A stretch of 11,952 nucleotides of DNA. Source: DATBGS01 sp036557885 (GTDB taxonomy: Bacteria > Chloroflexota > Ktedonobacteria > Ktedonobacterales > DATBGS01). Below, in pieces: positions 6,990-11,952 of the stretch. The notes beneath the pieces were generated by a model, which saw only the letters and a list, made by a program, of their open reading frames with translations, searched no databases and had not been told where the DNA came from. Within the stretch, counting starts at the first letter, position 1; each line of letters begins with the position of its first letter. Location: assembly GCA_036557885.1 (NCBI GenBank), contig DATBGS010000039.1:1-11952 (forward strand), read 5' to 3'. A program made the translations under genes and the position numbers.

Positions 6990-7811
6990 TCACGATGGTT
7001 CTTCCTCAAAGCGCACCCCATAGTATCCGCTCAGATAGTCGTACATCTTATCGCTGAAGTGGTGGGGGTTGGCAAAGCCCCGGTTCTCCTGCTTGATCTC
7101 GGAAAGCTGAATCATCAGCCGGGTGTCTCCGTTGCGATAATGGCAGTACAGCGACCAGCGTTCGTTGCGCTCCAGCAGAATGAAGTCCGAAGACACCGTG
7201 CCTGGAGCGCCCGCGCCGCGCTCGGCCTCGCGCTGCTCTGCGTAGCGCAGCAGGTGATGGTAGGCGGCATCCAGGTTATCCACCACAAAGCCGATGTGGT
7301 GCCAGCGGCTGGGCAAGCCATCGGAGAGCGGGGCTTTCTCGGTGCCAAAGCAAAAAATGGCGGTATTGCCGGTGGTAAGCACCGTCTGGTGCCGATCATC
7401 GCGCACCACCGTCATGCCCAATCCCTCGCTAAAAAATCTCCGAGCATCCTCGCGGTCTGCAACGGTGATCGCCAGATGATCAAAGCCCAGATTCGTCCAG
7501 GTGCCTGTTTGCGCATTGGCCGTGACCTCTGCCAGCGGCTTTGCTTCAATGTGGAAGGTGTTGGTGTGGAAGTGCGCCGCCGTCTCGCCAATGAACATAT
7601 CGGGGAAGATTTCGTCCCCGGCGGGGGTGCTGATGCGTATGCGATGCCCTTTGAGCGTCCCCGGCGGGAGGGCCGACTCCATGATTTCGTGAAAGATGGC
7701 CTGGGCTTCCGCCTCAGTCTGATAGGCTTTCCCATTCACGACCAGTGTTAATGGCACCATGTTCTGCTTGCCGGAGGCGTGGGCTGTTTGCGAGTCAGTC
7801 TCGATACTCAT
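6990..7811 (-). CDS. VOC-superfamily (glyoxalase/dioxygenase fold) protein with N-terminal extension
   Basis: With ATG at 7811 it has 273 residues. Residues about 107-240 form two beta-alpha-beta-beta-beta modules of the vicinal oxygen chelate fold: the first begins LGFDHLAITV (H112), the second RWHHIGFVVD (H171/H172). The final strand RLMIQLSE (231-238) would carry the last metal ligand, but the usual Glu may be Q235 or E238, so metal chemistry is uncertain. The first ~100 residues are not part of that fold and contain H80-F-H-T-N-T-F-H-I-E89, a dense His cluster. Possible roles are lyase, dioxygenase or metal-dependent binding protein; no substrate can be named. AAAGGA lies 11 bases upstream of this ATG. 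The frame stays open to another ATG at 8006 with a stronger ribosome site, discussed separately. Confidence 0.78.
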   Translation of the reverse strand: MSIETDSQTAHASGKQNMVPLTLVVNGKAYQTEAEAQAIFHEIMESALPPGTLKGHRIRISTPAGDEIFPDMFIGETAAHFHTNTFHIEAKPLAEVTANAQTGTWTNLGFDHLAITVADREDARRFFSEGLGMTVVRDDRHQTVLTTGNTAIFCFGTEKAPLSDGLPSRWHHIGFVVDNLDAAYHHLLRYAEQREAERGAGAPGTVSSDFILLERNERWSLYCHYRNGDTRLMIQLSEIKQENRGFANPHHFSDKMYDYLSGYYGVRFEEEPS

Positions 7812-7877
7812 AGCAAAGCGCGTCCTTTCTTCATCAGCCAGGAGTGCTGAAGTCTGTTTGCATCTGTCCTTCTCTAA

Positions 7878-7940
7878 GAGCGTGTTTGGCAGTGCATTGT
7901 CACTTCCTCTCTTGCAAAACCCGCTTGAGACAACACGCTC
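7878..7940. repeat. 9-bp inverted repeat flanking 45 bases
   Basis: GAGCGTGTT (7878-7886) is the exact reverse complement of AACACGCTC (7932-7940). No target-site duplication is visible outside the arms, so a miniature transposon is not supported. It lies 67-129 bases upstream of the VOC start and could be part of its leader or control region. Confidence 0.4.
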
Positions 7941-8025
7941 CGCTTGAGCGAGGGGTTGGGGAGGGTAGACAATCCTCGTCAACAAATGAGCTAGATGCCT
8001 CTTCATCTTCCTCCTCCCGACGTTT

Positions 8026-8074
8026 CGCGGCTCTGTAATCATGCCTACAGAGCGCGGGGTGAGCTTCAGGCATG
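8026..8074. other. Bulged 11-bp hairpin whose loop pairs downstream (possible pseudoknot)
   Basis: CGC (8026-8028) and GCTCTGTA (8030-8037) pair with TACAGAGC (8046-8053) and GCG (8054-8056); only G8029 is bulged. The 8-base loop (8038-8045) contains CATGCC, which with the next T is the exact reverse complement of AGGCATG at 8068-8074. The two pairings could form an H-type pseudoknot or two competing hairpins. It is 240 bases upstream of the 177-residue gene and 215 bases upstream of the VOC gene, so the strand transcribed is not settled. Confidence 0.5.
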
Positions 8075-8090
8075 CTCTGGGTGAGCGCCA
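8075..8090. repeat. 16-base element, copy 1
   Basis: CTCTGGGTGAGCGCCA matches 9081-9096 at 15 of 16 positions. One copy precedes the 177-residue gene and the other the catalase-like gene, so a shared regulator site is possible. The 9-base core GTGAGCGCC also occurs inside kynU near 4728, so the core alone is not rare here. Confidence 0.35.
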
Positions 8091-8282
8091 GTCCGGCCCT
8101 ATTTCCTTGCCGCGGCTCGTCGGGCGGCGAGGCAGCTTCCACGCGCACCAGCGACGGAGGCGCTTGGCTCCGGGCCGGGTCCTGGCCCAAACTATGCAGA
8201 GCATTCATCCGAGCAAGGGCAAGCATTTCTGGTTGGTCATCCGCAGAAAGCCCCGTGCTCAGGCGACTGTACGCGAACACCG

Positions 8283-8289
8283 AGGAGGG
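8283..8289 (+). promoter_or_regulatory. Ribosome binding site for the 177-residue protein
   Basis: AGGAGGG lies 6 bases before ATG at 8296. The frame is open back to 8041, but that upstream stretch lacks a ribosome site and overlaps the hairpin region, so 8296 is preferred. Confidence 0.75.
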
Positions 8290-8295
8290 AACGAC

Positions 8296-8829
8296 ATGGA
8301 CATGCTACAGCTCCAGCGGCCAGGATTGACGGATGGCGTCCGGACGGAGTTCACGATCCTGGCGAAGGTCAAGCCAGGCCACGAACAGGCCGTGCGTGAG
8401 ACGATTGAGCGGGGCCAGCACGATCCCAGCCGGGTAGAAACCGCGAAAGCGCTGGGCACCTTGCACGAGGCCCGGTGGGTGATCTTGGACCAGGGCACGC
8501 GGGTCCTGTTCGCCAGCAGCTTCGACGGCACCTGGGATTCGTACATCGATGACTTCGGAAGTCCGGCTGCCAAAACGGTCTTCGACGCGGTCTTGTCCCA
8601 CTGCGAGGGCTATCCTGGCATCACCCATCCTACCATCCGGGAGTGGCTCGTCGCGCATCAGATACAAGCGAGTTCGTTTGGTAGCGCCTATCCACAAGCC
8701 ACCGTCAAGCAGATTTTGAAAGCGCTGGCGGTGTATCAGGCTTTCCAGCAGGTCCTCGACAACCCCGACGCTGAACAGGCGCTGGAGGCCCCTGCGTTGC
8801 AGCCGCTGCTCGACCAGGCGGCGACGTAA
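8296..8829 (+). CDS. Uncharacterised 177-residue soluble protein, first gene of the peroxidase cassette
   Basis: I cannot name the family. The protein has no signal peptide or membrane segment. Residues 15-107 look like an alpha/beta unit: a strand (RTEFTILAKV), a helix rich in charged residues (29-40), then HEARWVILD (57-65), VLFASSFDGTWDSYIDDF (70-87), a helix, and HCEGYPG (102-108). The strand-helix-strand order suggests a ferredoxin-like alpha/beta barrel, a fold also found in DyP peroxidases, but this is inference. H57, W61, W80, H102 and C103 are candidate functional residues. The C-terminal part (about 135-177) is helical and Gln/Leu/Ala rich. It is followed by the catalase-like and DyP genes on the same strand, pointing to a role in the same peroxide chemistry. 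The 293-base gap after it may contain a separate promoter. Confidence 0.8.
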   Translation: MDMLQLQRPGLTDGVRTEFTILAKVKPGHEQAVRETIERGQHDPSRVETAKALGTLHEARWVILDQGTRVLFASSFDGTWDSYIDDFGSPAAKTVFDAVLSHCEGYPGITHPTIREWLVAHQIQASSFGSAYPQATVKQILKALAVYQAFQQVLDNPDAEQALEAPALQPLLDQAAT

Positions 8830-8850
8830 TCGGGAGGCGACGCTTCACCG

Positions 8851-8939
8851 GGCAGGCGGATCATCTCGCCAGCATGCGTCTTGCGACGCGCTTGTCTTCG
8901 CCTGCCTGATCTGCCTCCGTTTTGCAGGCAGGGATGATC
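8851..8939. repeat. Cluster of overlapping inverted repeats
   Basis: GGCAGGCG (8851-8858) pairs with CGCCTGCC (8899-8906). CCTGCCT (8901-8907), overlapping that arm, also pairs with AGGCAGG (8926-8932). GATCATC (8859-8865) pairs with GATGATC (8933-8939). A small hairpin, GCGTC/GACGC (8876-8880/8885-8889), sits inside. The shared arm at 8899-8907 makes the first two pairings mutually exclusive. Confidence 0.45.
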
Positions 8940-9072
8940 GCGTGAGTCTCTTCGGGTGGCAACGGACCCTTTGGTGTGGGGAGGCGCGCTGCGTAGTCTG
9001 CACAGGATGGCTGCTGCTGTGGCGCTCGGCAGCTATTCCCACCGGCACCCGGTCCTATCGTGACCGTACCAG

Positions 9073-9097
9073 GTGGCGTTCTCTGTGTGAGCGCCAC
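9073..9097 (+). other. 9-bp hairpin just upstream of the catalase-like gene
   Basis: GTGGCGTTC (9073-9081) pairs with GAGCGCCAC (9089-9097), with one G-T wobble and a 7-base loop. It ends 11 bases before the GGGAG ribosome site (9109-9113). The second copy of the 16-base element (9081-9096) overlaps the loop and right arm. It could be an operator dyad or a translation-control hairpin. Confidence 0.45.
9081..9096. repeat. 16-base element, copy 2
   Basis: CTCTGTGTGAGCGCCA differs from the copy at 8075-8090 at one position. Here it overlaps a dyad; the other copy does not show the matching left arm. Confidence 0.35.
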
Positions 9098-9122
9098 GCC
9101 ATGAGGACGGGAGAGCATCAGT

Positions 9123-10277
9123 ATGACACAGACTTTTGTGCGCTATACCCCCGAGGTGGAGCGCCCTGAACCACTGTTTGACGAGCATCTACATACTATC
9201 CTCGACACGACCGTGCGCTATATCGAAGCATCGGTCCAGGCTGAGGGCATCGGCCAGGCGGTGCGTGACGCGCATGCCAAGGGCTATGGGCTGGCTCGGG
9301 CCGAGGTCGAGATTCTCGCAGGGACGCCTTCTGAATATGCTCAGGGCATCTACGCCACGCCGGGGCGGCATGAGGCGGTGGTCCGGTTCTCGAATGGCAG
9401 TCCGCATAGCGCAGCGGATGCGCTGCTGGGCACCGCGCTCGGCATGGGGCTAAAGCTCTTCGGAATCGAGGGCCCGACCCTGCTAGAGGATGAGCCAGAC
9501 AGCGGCACCTTCGACTATGCGCTGATCAACCACCCGGTCTTCTTCTCCAACACCGTCGAACACTATCTGCTCATCCAACCGATCTTCCTGCGGCCTCGCC
9601 CGGCCCCTTCCAGCCAGGGGTCCGCCGACCTGGCGCGGGCGCGTCTCCATCAGACCCTGTATGACTTCCTCACCGGGTGTGGCAAACTTCCCCCCGAGCG
9701 GTGGGCCTGGGAGCCGTTGTTCGTCCTCCTGGGGGCACGGGGCAAACCCATCGTCAACCTGTTGCTCAACACCTACTGGACGATGGGCGCTGTCCGGCAT
9801 GGCGACTACCTCGCCAAAGTGCGGGTCGCGCCGACCCCGGCGTCTGCCGCTGGCGTGGTGCGGCGCACGCTTGACCCGGCGTCTGGGGAGGAAGTCTTCC
9901 GCCCCGCTTTGGTGGCAGAGTTACGCGAGCACCTCGCCGAGTTCGATATCCAGGTCCAGCTCTGTGTCGATCTGGCCCGGATGCCAGTCGAGGAGCCATC
10001 GGAGCTGTGGTCGGAGGCGCTCTCGCCGTTTGTGACCGTCGCCAGGCTGCGCCTCCCGCAGCAGGACATCGGTGGAGAGGACAACCTCGCGCTCCAGGAT
10101 GCCACATCGATCACCCCCTGGCGCTGTACCGAGGCGCACCGTCCACTTGGGAATATCATGCGCGCGCGCAAGGAGGTCTACCGCCAGTCCTCCATCCTAC
10201 GCCACCGCCTGAACGGCCAGGTGCGCCAGGAACCACGAAATCTCGAGGAACTCTTCGGCGTAGCGGGGCGCCGATGA
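9123..10277 (+). CDS. Catalase-related haem protein (short catalase-like enzyme)
   Basis: A 384-residue cytoplasmic protein of the catalase superfamily, about 100 residues shorter than classical catalases. The distal His lies in DAHAKGYG (H51). VVRFSNGSP (86-94) matches the catalase VRFST strand, and GMGLKLFG (107-114) the following strand. NHPVFF (136-141) holds the distal Asn, N136. Near the C-terminus R349-x3-Y353-x2-S356-x3-R360 keeps the proximal Arg/Tyr pattern RxxxYxxTxxxR with Thr replaced by Ser, so haem ligation by Tyr is expected. Small members of this group include peroxidases and allene oxide synthase-like enzymes, so the substrate may be an organic or lipid hydroperoxide instead of, or as well as, hydrogen peroxide. 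ATG at 9123 has GGGAG 9 bases upstream. The DyP gene follows after 23 bases, almost certainly in one operon. Confidence 0.85.
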   Translation: MTQTFVRYTPEVERPEPLFDEHLHTILDTTVRYIEASVQAEGIGQAVRDAHAKGYGLARAEVEILAGTPSEYAQGIYATPGRHEAVVRFSNGSPHSAADALLGTALGMGLKLFGIEGPTLLEDEPDSGTFDYALINHPVFFSNTVEHYLLIQPIFLRPRPAPSSQGSADLARARLHQTLYDFLTGCGKLPPERWAWEPLFVLLGARGKPIVNLLLNTYWTMGAVRHGDYLAKVRVAPTPASAAGVVRRTLDPASGEEVFRPALVAELREHLAEFDIQVQLCVDLARMPVEEPSELWSEALSPFVTVARLRLPQQDIGGEDNLALQDATSITPWRCTEAHRPLGNIMRARKEVYRQSSILRHRLNGQVRQEPRNLEELFGVAGRR

Positions 10278-10282
10278 GACAC

Positions 10283-10294
10283 AGGAGGAGGAGG
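10283..10294 (+). promoter_or_regulatory. Tandem AGG ribosome binding site for the DyP peroxidase
   Basis: AGGAGGAGGAGG ends 6 bases before ATG at 10301 and contains two overlapping perfect AGGAGG sites. It fixes this start, since the frame stays open upstream inside the catalase-like gene, and suggests strong translation. Confidence 0.8.
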
Positions 10295-10300
10295 CACACT

Positions 10301-11656
10301 ATGGCACAGGTTGTGAGAGAGAATGTAACCAACATGCTTGATCTCGGCGATATTCAGCGCGGCGTCCTCGGCCCTCGTCCGTCGCCGTATGCTGGGGCGT
10401 ATCTGCTGCTGCGCATCAACGATCCCGTCGCTGGACGCGCGGCGCTCCGGCGGCTCACACCCCTGATTGCCTCGGTCGCCGATCAGACCAGCCCCGTAGG
10501 CGATGCCTGGCTCGCGGTAGCGCTGACCTATCAGGGCCTCAAAGCGTTAGGGGTGCCCCAGGAGTCGCTTACCAGTTTCTCCCCGGAATTCCAACAGGGG
10601 ATGCGGGCGCGGGCCGCCGAGCTAGGCGATATGGGGGCAAACGACCCGACACATTGGGAGCCGCCGTTCGGGACACCGGAGATCCATCTCGCGCTGGCGG
10701 TCCTTGCGCCAGACCCACCGCGCCGAGAGCGAGTGCTAGAGCGGGTACATCAGGCGCTCGAGGCGATGCCGGGCTTGACGATGCTCTATCGCCAGGATGG
10801 CGCGTCCCTGCCCACCGGACGCGAACACTTCGGCTTCCAGGATGGCATCAGTCAACCGGCCATCGAGGGGACCGGGATGTTGCCAAGCAATCCGGGGGAA
10901 GCGCCACTGAAGGCCGGGGAATTTGTCCTGGGCTATCTCGACGAGTGGGAGCGCCAGGCGCCCTTGCCGCAGCCCGAAGTGCTGGGCCGGAGTGGCGCCT
11001 ATGTGGCCTTGCGCAAGCTCCATCAAGATGTGGCCGCCTTCCGCCGGTTCCTGGAGCAGCATGCCACCAACGAGGCAGAAGAGGAACTGCTGGCGGCCAA
11101 GATCGTGGGCCGCTGGCGGAGCGGCGCGCCGCTCGCCCTCGCGCCCGAACATGATGACCCCGCGCTGGCCGCGGACCCGGACCGCCGCAATGCGTTTCTG
11201 TACTACGAGGACGATCCCAAGGGCCTTAAATGCCCGCTGGGCGCCCATATTCGGCGCATGAACCCGCGCGACCACTTCAAGGATGAAGTCGTCCAGGTCA
11301 ATCGCCATCGTGTGTTTCGTCGGGGCCAGGCCTACGGCCCGATCCTCCCAGCAGGGGTGATGGAAGACGACGGCGCAGAGCGGGGTATGGTCTTTCTGTT
11401 TGTCGGAGCCGACTTGAAACGACAATTTGAGTTCGTCCAGCGCGAGTGGATTAATCAAGGCACCTTCATTGGCGCGCCCGCCGAAAAGGATCCACTCATC
11501 GGGCCGAGCGAGGGGACAGGCGTCTTTACCATCCCGAAGCAGCCCATCCGCCGACGCCTCCAGGGCTTGCCGCAGTTCGTGACGGTGCGCGGCGGCGAGT
11601 ATTTCTTCATGCCGGGGCTGAAAGCGTTGCACTGGCTCGCCGATCTCGACACGTAA
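10301..11656 (+). CDS. DyP-type haem peroxidase
   Basis: A 451-residue dye-decolourising peroxidase using hydrogen peroxide to oxidise an organic substrate. The signature GxxDG is G178-F-Q-D181-G182, with D181 the distal acid. The proximal haem ligand is H316 in CPLGAHIRRMNPRD. The distal Arg falls in the RHRVFRRG segment (335-342). GMVFLFVGADLKRQFEF (362-378) is the typical C-terminal core strand and helix. Length and the HFGFQDGISQP form resemble the larger classes (C/D, now class V) more than the compact encapsulated A/B types; that class call is inference. No Tat or Sec signal is present, so the enzyme is cytoplasmic, unlike EfeB. No encapsulin-targeting tail or encapsulin gene is visible. 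It follows the catalase-like gene by 23 bases. Confidence 0.93.
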   Translation: MAQVVRENVTNMLDLGDIQRGVLGPRPSPYAGAYLLLRINDPVAGRAALRRLTPLIASVADQTSPVGDAWLAVALTYQGLKALGVPQESLTSFSPEFQQGMRARAAELGDMGANDPTHWEPPFGTPEIHLALAVLAPDPPRRERVLERVHQALEAMPGLTMLYRQDGASLPTGREHFGFQDGISQPAIEGTGMLPSNPGEAPLKAGEFVLGYLDEWERQAPLPQPEVLGRSGAYVALRKLHQDVAAFRRFLEQHATNEAEEELLAAKIVGRWRSGAPLALAPEHDDPALAADPDRRNAFLYYEDDPKGLKCPLGAHIRRMNPRDHFKDEVVQVNRHRVFRRGQAYGPILPAGVMEDDGAERGMVFLFVGADLKRQFEFVQREWINQGTFIGAPAEKDPLIGPSEGTGVFTIPKQPIRRRLQGLPQFVTVRGGEYFFMPGLKALHWLADLDT

Positions 11657-11715
11657 CGTCCGCTGGTTGAAGAGGGCGCAATCCGCCGTTCGTCGGTGCC
11701 GATGGCTCGCGTCTG

Positions 11716-11743
11716 CCCCTCATCGTCCACACGGCGTGAGGGG
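11716..11743. other. 7-bp hairpin between the DyP gene and the transporter-like gene
   Basis: CCCCTCA (11716-11722) pairs perfectly with TGAGGGG (11737-11743) around 14 bases. No T-run follows, so it is a weak candidate for a terminator or attenuator in the 110-base gap. Confidence 0.35.
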
Positions 11744-11766
11744 AGGGGATAGAGAGGGGGAAGGCT

Positions 11767-11952
11767 ATGGCTTTCCTACACCTGATCAACAGTGTGTTCC
11801 TGGTCCTCATGCTGTGGGCGACCTCGCTCGGCCTGGGCATGCAATTCACGCTCCAAGAGATCTTGGCTCCCTTGAAACGCGTGCGCCTGATGGGCCTGGC
11901 TGTCCTGCTCAACGTGGTGGTGGTCCCGCTCATCGCCTGGGGCTTAACCAGG
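11767..11952 (+). CDS. Membrane protein, BASS/SBF (bile acid:sodium symporter)-like (partial, N-terminus only)
   Basis: ATG at 11767 opens 62 codons running off the right edge. GAGGGGG and AAGG lie just upstream. The visible part has a first hydrophobic helix (about 2-24), a short amphipathic piece (QFTLQEILAPLKRVRL, 26-41) and a second helix (about 42-59) with VVVVPLIAW. The SLGLGMQ turn, a cytoplasmic loop containing a Pro, and an N-x4-P helix are like the start of BASS/SBF or ACR3-type transporters. Too little is visible for a firm call or a substrate. It follows the DyP gene by 110 bases on the same strand, and may export or import the substrate or product of the peroxidase cassette. Confidence 0.6.
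   Translation, partial: MAFLHLINSVFLVLMLWATSLGLGMQFTLQEILAPLKRVRLMGLAVLLNVVVVPLIAWGLTR

Larger units (their letters stand above)
7812..8295. other. 484-base divergent spacer with several inverted repeats
   Basis: No convincing gene lies in this stretch. It separates the VOC gene (-) from the 177-residue gene (+). It holds a 9-bp inverted repeat (7878-7886/7932-7940), a repeated CCGCTTGAG (7921-7929 and 7940-7948), a long bulged hairpin with a possible pseudoknot partner (8026-8074), a 16-base element shared with the catalase leader (8075-8090), and a small GGGCC/GGCCC hairpin (8172-8176/8184-8188). I find no good -35/-10 pair on either strand and match no known riboswitch class. Confidence 0.5.
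8830..9122 (+). other. Structured spacer between the 177-residue gene and the catalase-like gene
   Basis: No gene is visible in these 293 bases. The first 110 are dense in overlapping inverted repeats (8851-8939) and the last 50 hold a hairpin just before the catalase ribosome site (9073-9097). Long spacing in an otherwise co-directional cassette suggests either an internal promoter or a regulated leader. Confidence 0.45.

Noticed and set aside
7878..7970. Miniature transposable element
   Set aside because: The 9-bp inverted arms lack any flanking target-site duplication and no second copy exists in the window.
7900..8280. 126-codon open frame on the minus strand in the divergent spacer
   Set aside because: No ribosome site, low-complexity acidic composition, overlap with the hairpin region and with the VOC frame; no family resemblance.
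8041..8295. Cobalamin, TPP or cyclic-di-GMP riboswitch before the 177-residue gene
   Set aside because: I looked for the conserved sequence boxes of these classes and did not find them; only generic stems are present.
10007..10300. N-terminal extension of the DyP gene
   Set aside because: It overlaps the catalase-like gene in another frame, and AGGAGGAGGAGG fixes the start at 10301.
10736..11632. 298-codon open frame on the minus strand
   Set aside because: It lies wholly antisense to the DyP gene, whose catalytic motifs are clear; long antisense frames are expected in GC-rich DNA.
9123..11656. Encapsulin-associated or EfeUOB peroxidase system
   Set aside because: There is no encapsulin shell gene, no cargo tail on the DyP protein, no Tat signal, and no EfeU or EfeO gene.
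1..11952. tRNA, rRNA, CRISPR array or insertion sequence
   Set aside because: No cloverleaf, ribosomal segment, regularly spaced repeat or transposase reading frame was seen on either strand.

Overview
The window is 11,952 bases of GC-rich bacterial chromosome and looks like ordinary accessory or secondary-metabolic gene content. It holds eight complete protein genes and two genes cut by the window edges. I see no RNA genes, insertion sequences or CRISPR arrays. A Tat-exported WD40 lipoprotein with a Pro/Thr-rich linker, a ROK kinase, a kynureninase and a DyP/catalase-like cassette together would fit a large-genome soil Chloroflexota (Ktedonobacteria-like). That placement is inference from gene content and style; nothing here is diagnostic.

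Left part (1-3,200). A multi-pass membrane protein on the minus strand runs off the left edge and carries a duplicated D-x2-W-H ... S-P-x-H motif. A 323-base spacer separates it from a ROK-family sugar kinase (988-1965, +). The kinase ends 8 bases from the tail of a convergent gene pair: a seven-bladed WD40 lipoprotein (3213-4310, -) followed 18 bases later by a DAO-type FAD oxidoreductase (1974-3194, -). The pair has a near-perfect sigma70 promoter at 4427-4455 (TTGACA, 17 bp, TATACT).

Middle (4,300-7,820). Kynureninase (4554-5795, +) diverges from the WD40 gene and is followed by a Gfo/Idh/MocA NAD(P)-dependent dehydrogenase of the IolW/YdgJ type (5871-6935, +). A 12-bp hairpin at 6946-6973 sits between that gene and the convergent VOC-fold protein (6990-7811, -), which has an unusual His-rich N-terminal extension.

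Right part (8,296-11,952, all +). A 177-residue protein of no recognised family is followed by a catalase-like haem protein (9123-10277), a DyP-type peroxidase (10301-11656) and the first 62 residues of a membrane protein resembling BASS/SBF transporters. Their order and orientation suggest a peroxide or hydroperoxide-handling cassette. The DyP gene prefers ATC for Ile while kynU prefers ATT, so this half may have a different history or expression level. The leaders before the 177-residue gene and the catalase-like gene hold several inverted repeats, including a possible pseudoknot at 8026-8074 and a 16-base element present once in each leader.

The most promising unexplained parts are the right-hand peroxidase cassette with its unnamed small protein and structured leaders, and the duplicated His motif in the left-edge membrane protein.
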